Of a stretch of 13,148 nucleotides of DNA, positions 7,927 to 13,148 are shown one piece after another. The DNA comes from JBAROU01 sp049642385 (GTDB taxonomy: Bacteria; Chloroflexota; Dehalococcoidia; DSTF01; RBG-16-68-14). The notes below the pieces were generated by a model that was given only the letters and a program-made list of their open reading frames with translations, did no database searches and was not told the DNA's origin. Positions within the stretch are counted from its first letter, which is position 1; every line of letters starts with the position of its first letter. The stretch lies in NCBI GenBank assembly GCA_049642385.1, contig JBAROU010000153.1, positions 1-13,148 on the forward strand, in the 5' to 3' direction. Position numbers and translations under genes: made by a program.

Positions 7927-7958
7927 CTGTGGCCGAGCCAGGCGAGAAAGGACGCGCT

Positions 7959-8909
7959 ATGCCCGAGATCACCCATCGCACGATCAAGACCAACGGCATT
8001 AACATGCACATCGCTGAGGCCGGCGAAGGCCCGCTCGTGCTGCTCCTCCACGGCTTCCCCGAGTCGTGGTACTCGTGGCGGCACCAGCTTCCCGCGCTGG
8101 CCGCAGCGGGTTACCACGCCATCGCGCCGGACGTGCGCGGCTACGGCGGCAGCGACAAGCCGGAGGCGATCGACGCGTATACGATGCAGAACCATGTCGC
8201 CGACGCAATGGGCGTGCTCGACGCCTGCGGTGAGCAGACAGCGGTGGTTGTCGGTCACGACTGGGGCGCGCCGATGGCCTGGCACTGCGCGCTGCTCCAG
8301 CCCGGTCGCGTGCGTGGCGTCGTCGGCATGAGCGTGCCCTACTCGCCCCGCGCGCCGATGCCGCCCACGCAACTCTTAAAGCAGATCTTCGCGGACAACT
8401 TCTTCTATATTCTCTACTTCCAGGAGCCGGGCGTCGCCGAGGCGGAGTGGGAAGCGGATGTGCGCCGGTCGCTGCGGCTGTTCATGTACGGCGCTTCGGG
8501 TGATGCGCCCAAAGGCTCAGCAGCGCCGCCGAAGAAGAACGATGCGAAGCTCTTCGATGGCATGCCGGAGCCGGAGAAGCTGCCCGATTGGCTCAGCGAA
8601 GCGGACCTTACCTTCTATACGAAGGAGTTCGAGCAGTCAGGCTTCCGCGGCCCGCTCAACCGCTATCGCAACATGGACCGCGACTGGGAGGCGATGCCGG
8701 AGCTCGCCGGCGCGAAGATCCAGCAGCCGGCCCTCTTCATCGCAGGCGAGCGCGACCCGGTGATCGGGTTCGCCAACCCTGCTGGCATGAAGGAGCACGT
8801 CCCCAGCCTGAAGGACATCGTGATGATCCCGGGCTGTGGCCACTGGACACAGCAGGAGAACCCCAAAGAGGTGAACGACGCGCTCATCTCCTTCCTCAAG
8901 GGTCTGTAG
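7959..8909 (+). CDS. Epoxide-hydrolase-like alpha/beta hydrolase
   Basis: A 316-residue alpha/beta hydrolase that fits soluble epoxide hydrolases, which open epoxides to diols through an aspartate ester. Motifs: HGFPESWYSW (oxyanion HGFP 31-34), VVGHDWGAP with nucleophile D101, charge-relay D266 in AGERDPV, H295 in CGHWTQQE. The two lid tyrosines are in the right places: Y150 in FYILYFQEPGVAE, a segment very like mammalian soluble epoxide hydrolase, and Y236 in NRYRNMD. An in-frame GTG at 7929 would add ten codons, but the ATG at 7959 has AAAGGA six bases upstream and is chosen. No signal peptide. It overlaps the flavin reductase start by one base, suggesting coupled translation. Haloalkane dehalogenases are the nearest alternative, but the two tyrosines and the GHDWGAP context favour epoxide hydrolase. 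Confidence 0.92.
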   Translation: MPEITHRTIKTNGINMHIAEAGEGPLVLLLHGFPESWYSWRHQLPALAAAGYHAIAPDVRGYGGSDKPEAIDAYTMQNHVADAMGVLDACGEQTAVVVGHDWGAPMAWHCALLQPGRVRGVVGMSVPYSPRAPMPPTQLLKQIFADNFFYILYFQEPGVAEAEWEADVRRSLRLFMYGASGDAPKGSAAPPKKNDAKLFDGMPEPEKLPDWLSEADLTFYTKEFEQSGFRGPLNRYRNMDRDWEAMPELAGAKIQQPALFIAGERDPVIGFANPAGMKEHVPSLKDIVMIPGCGHWTQQENPKEVNDALISFLKGL

Positions 8910-9394
8910 TGGCGATCGACGTTGCCGGTTACCGGCGCATCATAGGGCACTTCGCCACGGGCGTCACCGTCGTGACCACGGCGGTCGATGGCTGGCTGCA
9001 CGGGATGACGGCGAACGCGTTCGCCTCGCTCTCCCTCGAGCCGATCCAGGTGCTCGTCTGCGTCGACAAGACGACGCACGCCCACCAGGAATTCGAGAAG
9101 GCGAGCCACTTTGGCGTGAACATCCTCGCCGAGGACCAGGAAGACCTCTCGAATCTGTTCGCCAGCAAGGCCCCGCCGGAGCAGGGCTCGCTGCGCGGCA
9201 TGACGTATCACTTCGGGCCGAACGGCACGCCGATCTTCGAAGGAGCGCTCGCTTACCTCGAGTGCGCTGTCGGCGACCGGCTGGCCGGCGGCGACCACAC
9301 GATCTTTCTGGGCGAGGTTCTTGACGGTGATATCCTGCGCGAGGCGGCGCCACTGCTCTTCTACCAGGGCCGCTACCGGCAGATGGAAGGCTAG
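8909..9394 (+). CDS. Flavin reductase family protein (FMN-binding split-barrel)
   Basis: A 161-residue protein of the flavin reductase-like domain family, which reduces FMN or FAD with NAD(P)H, often for a partner monooxygenase. Family pattern runs the whole length: YRRIIGHFATGVTVVTT, GMTANAFASLSLEP (flavin-contact region), VLVCVDKTTHAH, HFGVNILAEDQEDLSNLFA, and the C-terminal GDHTIFLGEVLDGD. The start is the GTG at 8909 sharing its G with the TAG of the preceding gene (TAGTG), with AAGGG six bases upstream; longer open sequence upstream in this frame is antisense to sense of the hydrolase and not coding. The coupling to an epoxide hydrolase suggests both act on products of a flavin-dependent oxygenase, but none is in the window. 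Its stop lies in CTAG at 9391-9394, which also holds the stop of the convergent gene. It could also be a flavin-binding protein without free reductase activity. Confidence 0.9.
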   Translation: MAIDVAGYRRIIGHFATGVTVVTTAVDGWLHGMTANAFASLSLEPIQVLVCVDKTTHAHQEFEKASHFGVNILAEDQEDLSNLFASKAPPEQGSLRGMTYHFGPNGTPIFEGALAYLECAVGDRLAGGDHTIFLGEVLDGDILREAAPLLFYQGRYRQMEG

Positions 9395-10386
9395 CTCGTC
9401 TGGGTGACGGTCTTCGCGCCGGTGGGCGGCGCGGGCGCTGTCGCTACGTTCCCCTCAGCCGACCCAAGGAACGAAAGAAGCGCGCGGTTGCAGTAAGCGA
9501 CCTGCTCCTCCAGCGGCAGGTGTCCCGCGCTCGGCACGGCGTCCAGGCGGGCGTTCGGGAGCGCGCGCGCCAGCTCTTCGCCAGACGCGATGGGCAGCCA
9601 GCGGTCGTGCTCGCCCCACAGAATCAGCGTTGGCGCGTGGATCGTGGTCAGGTCGAGCGGCTCGTCGCGGCCGCGGTGTGCCGCGAGCAGGCTCAGGGCG
9701 CGCGCGTGGCCTTTCATGCGCGACGTGTAGAAGAACGCTTCGATCAGCTCCGGTGTGAAGTGCGCGGGGTCGTGTACCAGGGTCAGCGCAACGCGGCGGC
9801 GGAAGCCCTTTCGATGCAGCGTGAGCATCGCGATCACGGGCGACAGCGGCCTCGCGAGCCAGGCCGTGCGCAGCCCGCGGCGGACATCCCGGTCCGTCGC
9901 GCTGTCGACAAGGATGAGACGTTCGACGCGCTGCGGGAAGCGCGACGCCAAGCGCATCGCGATCGCGCCGCCCAGCGAATGGCCGACCACCGCTGCGCGT
10001 TCGATGCCCAGCGCGGCCATCGCGTGTGCGACCAGCTCCGCGTGGGCGGTGAGCGAGTAATCGCTCTTGGCGGGCCGCGCGGAGTAGCCGCAGCCCTTCA
10101 GGTCAAACGCTACGACGCGAAAGCTCCGTGCCAGCTCAGGAATCGTGTAGCGAAAGCCGAACGTGGAGCCGTTCAGTCCGTGAATCAGCACCACCGGCTC
10201 GCCCCGGCCCGCCTCGACGTAGTGGAGGCGTACGCCGGCCACGTCGATGAACAACCCAGGTGCGCCGGCGGTTTCGGGGCCTAGATCCTCGAACCGGCGG
10301 ACGGCGAATGGGGCGTACAGCTTCAGGGAAGCGAACGCGCCACCAACGAGGGCGGCGAACTGCAGCGCGCGCTGCTTGAATGCCAT
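9391..10386 (-). CDS. Alpha/beta hydrolase with Ser-Asp-His triad
   Basis: A 331-residue hydrolase of the general alpha/beta-fold family (esterase, lipase or C-C hydrolase type). Triad: S137 in VVGHSLGGA, D261 in LWGEHDRWLP, H289 in SAGHLPLEE; oxyanion strand VVLIHGLNGS at 65-74. The N-terminus (residues 8-27, LQFAALVGGAFASLKLYAPF) is moderately hydrophobic and may anchor the protein to the membrane. The last 25 residues are an Ala/Pro/Thr tail with no fold signal. Substrate unknown. The ATG at 10386 lacks a Shine-Dalgarno; a TATAGT seven bases upstream suggests a leaderless message. It lies 22 bases after the protease gene on the same strand and overlaps the convergent flavin reductase gene by the four bases CTAG. 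Confidence 0.9.
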   Translation of the reverse strand: MAFKQRALQFAALVGGAFASLKLYAPFAVRRFEDLGPETAGAPGLFIDVAGVRLHYVEAGRGEPVVLIHGLNGSTFGFRYTIPELARSFRVVAFDLKGCGYSARPAKSDYSLTAHAELVAHAMAALGIERAAVVGHSLGGAIAMRLASRFPQRVERLILVDSATDRDVRRGLRTAWLARPLSPVIAMLTLHRKGFRRRVALTLVHDPAHFTPELIEAFFYTSRMKGHARALSLLAAHRGRDEPLDLTTIHAPTLILWGEHDRWLPIASGEELARALPNARLDAVPSAGHLPLEEQVAYCNRALLSFLGSAEGNVATAPAPPTGAKTVTQTS

Positions 10387-10393
10387 CGCTTGT

Positions 10394-10399
10394 ACTATA
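10394..10399 (-). promoter_or_regulatory. Candidate -10 element just before the alpha/beta hydrolase
   Basis: TATAGT on the minus strand (5 of 6 to TATAAT), ending 7 bases before the ATG at 10386, so the first transcribed base would be at or next to the start codon. No -35 is recognisable; the upstream DNA is the end of the protease gene. Confidence 0.4.
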
Positions 10400-10408
10400 C
10401 CGCGAGCG

Positions 10409-11551
10409 CTACTGGACCTGGCCGGGACGGTCTCCTAGCGTGACGTTGGCCTTCTTCTCGTTGCCGTCTCGGTAGAAGTGGATCGTCGCCTTGTCGCCCG
10501 CGCTGTACGCCCGCAGCGCCTCGAGCAGGTCTCCGCTGTTCTTGATGTCGTGGCTGTCTAGGCCCACGATGACGTCGTTCGACTGGAGGCCGCTGTCGGC
10601 GGCCGGGGTGTTGACCTCCACGCTCACCACGCGGACTCCCTGGCTTGTCGGCAGGTTGAGAGCCTGCGCGAGGTTGGCTGTGACGTCCTCCAGCGTAATG
10701 CCGAGGAACGCTCGCTGCACCTGGCCGGTCTGGATCAACTCCTGAAGGATGGGCTTGATCAGGTCGATCGAGATCGCGAACCCGATGTTCTGGGTGTTCG
10801 GGATGATCGCCGTGTTGATCCCGATGACTCTACCCTGCTGGTCGACGAGGGGGCCGCCGCTGTTGCCCGGATTGATGCTCGCGTCTGTCTGGATGGCGTC
10901 CGGGATTGAGACGCCGACCTCCGTCTCCTGAATCGTACGGTTCTTCGCGCTAACGACTCCCTGTGTGACCGATGGGTCTCCTTCCAACCCGAGCGCGTAG
11001 CCCATCGCTACCACCTCGGCGCCCACCGGTAGATTTTCAGCGCTGCCAAGCGTGGCCGGGGTCAGTCGGGACGCGTTGATCTTGAGGACAGCAATGTCGG
11101 TCTGAGGATCGGTGCCCACGACGGTTGCTGACAGCGCACGGCTGTCGCTGAGGGTGACGGTGATCTGGGTGGCGAGGCTGCCGCTCGGGTCGCCGCCCGC
11201 GCGGACGACGTGGTTGTTCGTCAGGACGTGGCCATCGGCGTCGATGATGATGCCTGTGCCGATGCCCTGCGTAGGAACGACCTCACCGAAGAAGCCGGTC
11301 TCCGCGCTCTCGGTTGCCACCTGGACGACCGCGGGCCGGAGCAGTCGCGCGATGTCCACCGTGGACAGCGCGTCGCCTGACGTCAGCTCCTGCGTAGCGG
11401 TCGCACGCTGCTCGTCCCCACCATTGCTGGCGACAGGGGTGGAGGCTGTTGGCGACGGTGAGCTGTCATCGCCGCCGTTGCAGGCAAGGAAGGCGGAGGC
11501 TGCAAACGTTGCGGTGAGGACGAGCAGGGCGACCTGGGTAAGATGCTTCAT
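10409..11551 (-). CDS. HtrA/DegP-type serine protease with one PDZ domain, probable lipoprotein
   Basis: Extracytoplasmic trypsin-like protease (S1C) expected in protein quality control. From the ATG at 11551 (380 residues): signal sequence KHLTQVALLVLTATFAASA ending FLAC, with C24 as probable lipidation site (the lipobox is imperfect); a Ser/Thr/Gly linker to about 55; the protease domain with H114 (TNNHVV), D152 (TDIAVLK) and S231 (INPGNSGGPL); and one PDZ domain from about 280 to 375 (AFLGITLEDV, then VNTPAADSGLQSNDVIVGLD). Fold and triad are complete. The frame is open to a GTG at 11686, but that overlaps the DUF309 gene. An ATG at 11587 is the main alternative start and has TATCCT eight bases upstream; 11551 is preferred because it gives a compact signal peptide. 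The alpha/beta hydrolase follows after 22 bases. Confidence 0.93.
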   Translation of the reverse strand: MKHLTQVALLVLTATFAASAFLACNGGDDSSPSPTASTPVASNGGDEQRATATQELTSGDALSTVDIARLLRPAVVQVATESAETGFFGEVVPTQGIGTGIIIDADGHVLTNNHVVRAGGDPSGSLATQITVTLSDSRALSATVVGTDPQTDIAVLKINASRLTPATLGSAENLPVGAEVVAMGYALGLEGDPSVTQGVVSAKNRTIQETEVGVSIPDAIQTDASINPGNSGGPLVDQQGRVIGINTAIIPNTQNIGFAISIDLIKPILQELIQTGQVQRAFLGITLEDVTANLAQALNLPTSQGVRVVSVEVNTPAADSGLQSNDVIVGLDSHDIKNSGDLLEALRAYSAGDKATIHFYRDGNEKKANVTLGDRPGQVQ

Positions 11552-11591
11552 GTGCGTCGATCGCTTCACATGTGCTAAGCGAACCATGTGC
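11549..11591 (-). repeat. Three copies of GCACATG around the protease start
   Basis: The heptamer GCACATG (minus strand) occurs at 11591-11585, 11575-11569 and 11555-11549. The first and third contain the two possible start codons; the middle one is out of frame and reads ATG-TGA. Spacings are 16 and 20 bases. It could be an operator, or chance. Confidence 0.4.
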
Positions 11592-11643
11592 TTTGAGGAT
11601 ACTGCAGGACCGCCCGTCAAACGTTTCGGAACTGTAACATTTT

Positions 11644-12066
11644 CTACCGAAGCAGGTGGATCGTTGGGATGCGGGTCTGATCCCACTCTTCGAACCGCTC
11701 CAGCCCCAGCGCCGCCAGCTCATCACGCGCTCGCCGTGCCTCCGAAACGAGCCGGGCGATATCGATTCCAAGGAAGTCCGCGGGCGCGCCGGAGAGCTTG
11801 TCGAGCGCGGCGTCCAGCAATCCAATAGTGCCGGGATACTCGTGCCGCATCAGATGAACGAACCCGGCGGCGAGCTGGATGATCCCCTGAAGGAACGTCC
11901 GGGCCGGCGGCGGGCTGGGGTACCAGATGTCCTCCAGGGTTTCATGCGCCTGGAAGTAGTAGCCAGCGTTGAACTGCGCCACCCCGTCGAGGAGGATCTG
12001 GCGATGCCCCTCCAGCTCCTCGTCGGTGAGCAGGGGCTGGTTTCGCGACCGGGCTTCATTCGCCAA
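11644..12066 (-). CDS. DUF309 domain protein
   Basis: A 140-residue, probably all-helical protein with the DUF309 signature: FNAGYYFQAHETLEDIW (residues 32-48), then TFLQGIIQLAAGFVHL (57-72), a GTIGLLDAALDKL helix and a basic-acidic C-terminal helix. The molecular role of DUF309 is not known to me; conserved His/Glu in AHETLED suggests a ligand or metal site. Start choice: the frame is open to ATGs at 12192 and 12210, but those overlap the signal peptide coding region of the divergent plus-strand gene and have weak ribosome binding sites. The TTG at 12066 has GGAGG nine bases upstream and gives the usual family length, so it is used here. If the ATG at 12210 is right, the protein has 188 residues and the two genes overlap. 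Identity is firm, start is not. Confidence 0.82.
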   Translation of the reverse strand: MANEARSRNQPLLTDEELEGHRQILLDGVAQFNAGYYFQAHETLEDIWYPSPPPARTFLQGIIQLAAGFVHLMRHEYPGTIGLLDAALDKLSGAPADFLGIDIARLVSEARRARDELAALGLERFEEWDQTRIPTIHLLR

Positions 12067-12121
12067 AAACGCATTCCTCCGATCCCCTCCATAGCCTACC
12101 AGCCCGGCGATGCCCGGTTCC

Positions 12122-12150
12122 TTGCTCGCCGCCTCGGCTGCCTGTACTAT
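12122..12150 (+). promoter_or_regulatory. Candidate promoter of the zincin-like secreted protein
   Basis: TTGCTC (12122-12127), 17-base spacer, TACTAT (12145-12150). Each hexamer is only a partial match, but the spacing is ideal and it lies between the two divergent genes. The same TGTACTAT sequence, read on the other strand, precedes the hydrolase at 10386. Confidence 0.3.
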
Positions 12151-12175
12151 CTGCCTGCTTCCCGCGTTTATTGGC

Positions 12176-12967
12176 TTGAAGGAGAAGGCCATCAAGCCCG
12201 CCGTTGTCATTCTCGTCGTCTTCGCGGCGCTTCTTGCCTACGCGACTTCGCACGCGGCATCGCCCGGTCCCGTGGCGGATATTGCCGCCCTGGCCCCGGT
12301 GACGCCGACGAACACAGTCGAAGTCCCGCCGACGAGGATGCCGGAGGCGACGCCCACCCATACTGCCGAAGTGACGCCCACCCGGACGCCGTCGACGACG
12401 ACTAAAGAACGAGTCGATCCGACATTCGCGCCGACGCCGACGGATACGCCGACTCCTGCTCCGCTGCCCTACGTCTCGCAGGTGGCGGCGACCGTGCAGA
12501 CGCCCGCTCCGCGCGGTCCCGCGCCGACTTCGACCCAGATCCTCCCCGCGCATGGCACCAGGCTCCTCATTCCCCAAGGAACGACGGTCATCTGGGGCGG
12601 CTGCGCCTCAGACGGGAAGTGCTACCCGTACAACTTCTACTGGGCTCCCACGCATGAAGTGGTGATGCAGCGCGGCGAGGGCCAGGATAAGGTGGAACAT
12701 GAGCTGTGCCACGCCCACCAACATTGGACGATCAACGGCGGCGCTTCGCTCGACCCGTCAGACTACGACCTCGAATCGTGGTACGGCACTCGCGAAGGCC
12801 GGAGCTTCGTGGCGATGGCGCGCGGGCTGGACTGGCCCTGGTCCCAAAGCGCCATGAACAGGATCGAGGACTTCGCCTGGACGTGCGCCTATTGGTATCT
12901 CGACTCGGGACGTCTGAGCAGCATCAGTCCTACACGTTACCGCTGGGCGCAGCAGCACCTGCCCTAG
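12176..12967 (+). CDS. Secreted or anchored protein with Thr-Pro linker and zincin-like domain
   Basis: No named family recognised. From the TTG at 12176 (263 residues): a hydrophobic segment (KPAVVILVVFAALLAYATSHA) acting as signal peptide or anchor; a Thr/Pro-rich linker of about 70 residues; a globular C-terminal domain from about residue 115. That domain carries VEHELCHAHQHW, an HExxH zinc-protease motif (H175, E176, H179), and 52 residues after the second His the segment NRIEDFAWTCAYWYLD, which resembles the EDFA third-ligand region of some putative zinc metallopeptidases (E231). Three cysteines flank these parts (CASDGKC and HELCH). A metallopeptidase or a protein derived from one is a reasonable inference, not shown. 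The start is uncertain: an ATG at 12110 (285 residues) lies before the candidate promoter, and an AAGGAG at 12178-12183 points to an ATC at 12191. It is divergent from the DUF309 gene. Confidence 0.8.
   Translation: MKEKAIKPAVVILVVFAALLAYATSHAASPGPVADIAALAPVTPTNTVEVPPTRMPEATPTHTAEVTPTRTPSTTTKERVDPTFAPTPTDTPTPAPLPYVSQVAATVQTPAPRGPAPTSTQILPAHGTRLLIPQGTTVIWGGCASDGKCYPYNFYWAPTHEVVMQRGEGQDKVEHELCHAHQHWTINGGASLDPSDYDLESWYGTREGRSFVAMARGLDWPWSQSAMNRIEDFAWTCAYWYLDSGRLSSISPTRYRWAQQHLP
12302..12397 (+). repeat. Tandem 48-base repeat coding the Thr-Pro linker
   Basis: Two adjacent 16-codon units, TPTNTVEVPPTRMPEA (12302-12349) and TPTHTAEVTPTRTPST (12350-12397), identical at 10 of 16 residues. The linker seems to have grown by duplication. 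Confidence 0.6.
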
Positions 12968-12973
12968 GCCCGG

Positions 12974-13147
12974 CTAGTCCTCTGCATCGAGACGCAGATC
13001 GATGAACGCTGTGTTCGTCAGCACGACATCGTGGTCGTGCGGCGCGACGAGCACCCCGTGCGCGCGCTCTTCTTGCTGGAGCACCGCCTGAAGTTGGTAG
13101 AAGCGCTCGACCACCGATGGGTCGTCCGCCTCGTACACGGTCACAAG
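12974..13147 (-). CDS. C-terminal end of an unidentified protein, 5' end outside window
   Basis: An open minus-strand frame entering from the right edge, 57 codons then TAG (12976-12974). It reads LVTVYEADDPSVVERFYQLQ, then an acidic-basic helix (AVLQQEERAHGVLVA) and ends NTAFIDLRLDAED. The composition and third-base GC are protein-like, and the stop falls six bases from the stop of the convergent zincin-like gene, a natural gene boundary. The start is vaguely like short two-domain sensor-like proteins (VYEADDPSVVE), but I cannot name a family from this fragment. Confidence 0.6.
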   Translation of the reverse strand, partial: LVTVYEADDPSVVERFYQLQAVLQQEERAHGVLVAPHDHDVVLTNTAFIDLRLDAED

Positions 13148-13148
13148 C

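Larger units (their letters stand above)
7620..7933. repeat. Outer inverted arms GCCACAGAT ... ATCTGTGGC
   Basis: A perfect 9-base inverted pair at 7620-7628 and 7925-7933. Both arms are followed inward by further ACAGAT/CAGATGGA-like sequence (left CAGATGGAGACAGAT at 7624-7638; right, read on the other strand, CAGATTATCACAGATGGA). This is the style of dispersed intergenic ACAGAT repeats found in large bacterial genomes. No transposase or target duplication is visible. Confidence 0.5.
7602..7958. other. Intergenic region built of degenerate inverted repeats between divergent genes
   Basis: The longest stretch without a gene. From left to right: ribosome binding site of the VOC gene (7608-7615, minus); GCCACAGAT arm (7620-7628); a small hairpin GTTGC-GAGT-GCAAC (7688-7701); a nested palindrome (7701-7788); an inverted CGGTCGG/CCGACCG pair (7832-7838 and 7849-7855); a CGGATG/CATCCG hairpin with a 2-base loop (7895-7908); the opposite arm ATCTGTGGC (7925-7933); and the promoter and ribosome binding site (7947-7952, AAAGGA) of the plus-strand hydrolase. 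No convincing reading frame with a start site is present. Confidence 0.7.

Noticed and set aside
8588..8908. Upstream extension of the flavin reductase frame
   Set aside because: It overlaps the hydrolase gene in another frame; family similarity begins right after the GTG at 8909.
11850..12092. An 80-codon minus-strand frame starting ATG GAG GGG
   Set aside because: It overlaps the DUF309 gene in another frame; the DUF309 frame holds the conserved family motif.

Overview
The window is GC-rich bacterial chromosome with short intergenic gaps. The gene mix fits a Chloroflexota bacterium, possibly of the Dehalococcoidia/SAR202 type: a family III CoA-transferase, a CehA/McbA-type PHP metallohydrolase, several alpha/beta hydrolases, and secreted proteins with Thr-Pro linkers. 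That placement is an inference from gene content and style; no rRNA or other phylogenetic marker is present. I see no tRNA, rRNA, CRISPR array, insertion sequence or phage gene.

Positions 1-7601 are seven minus-strand genes, listed in order of transcription: a VOC-family protein; a fold-type I PLP aminotransferase with its own candidate promoter; a 96-residue protein of unknown function; a membrane-anchored protein with a C-terminal SH3-like domain; a family III CoA-transferase; a CehA/McbA-type PHP metallohydrolase; and a GH38 alpha-mannosidase that runs off the left edge. The last three are almost contiguous (gaps of 2 and 12 bases) and look like one transcription unit. A candidate promoter and a strong Shine-Dalgarno sequence precede the CoA-transferase.

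Positions 7602-7958 are the only long non-coding stretch. They hold a composite of degenerate inverted repeats: a CCCT(T/C)ACCCC palindrome nested between outward-lying GCCACAGAT arms. The right arm supplies an extended -10 sequence for the next gene. Positions 7959-9394 hold two overlapping plus-strand genes (TAGTG junction), an epoxide-hydrolase-like alpha/beta hydrolase and a flavin-reductase-like protein, a pairing that suggests oxidative catabolism.

Positions 9391-11551 are minus strand: a Ser-His-Asp alpha/beta hydrolase whose stop codon shares the palindrome CTAG with the flavin reductase stop, and a secreted HtrA/DegP-type protease with one PDZ domain, probably a lipoprotein. A DUF309 protein (minus) is divergent from a secreted protein (plus) that has a Thr-Pro linker and a zincin-like C-terminal domain (HELCH plus a downstream IEDFA). 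The 3' end of one more minus-strand gene reaches the right edge.

No complete, obviously new defence or mobile system is visible. The most interesting items are the zincin-like secreted protein, minus-strand genes whose -10-like hexamers sit 7-9 bases before the start codon (possible leaderless mRNAs), the repeat-derived promoter, and the unusual CoA-transferase/PHP/GH38 unit.
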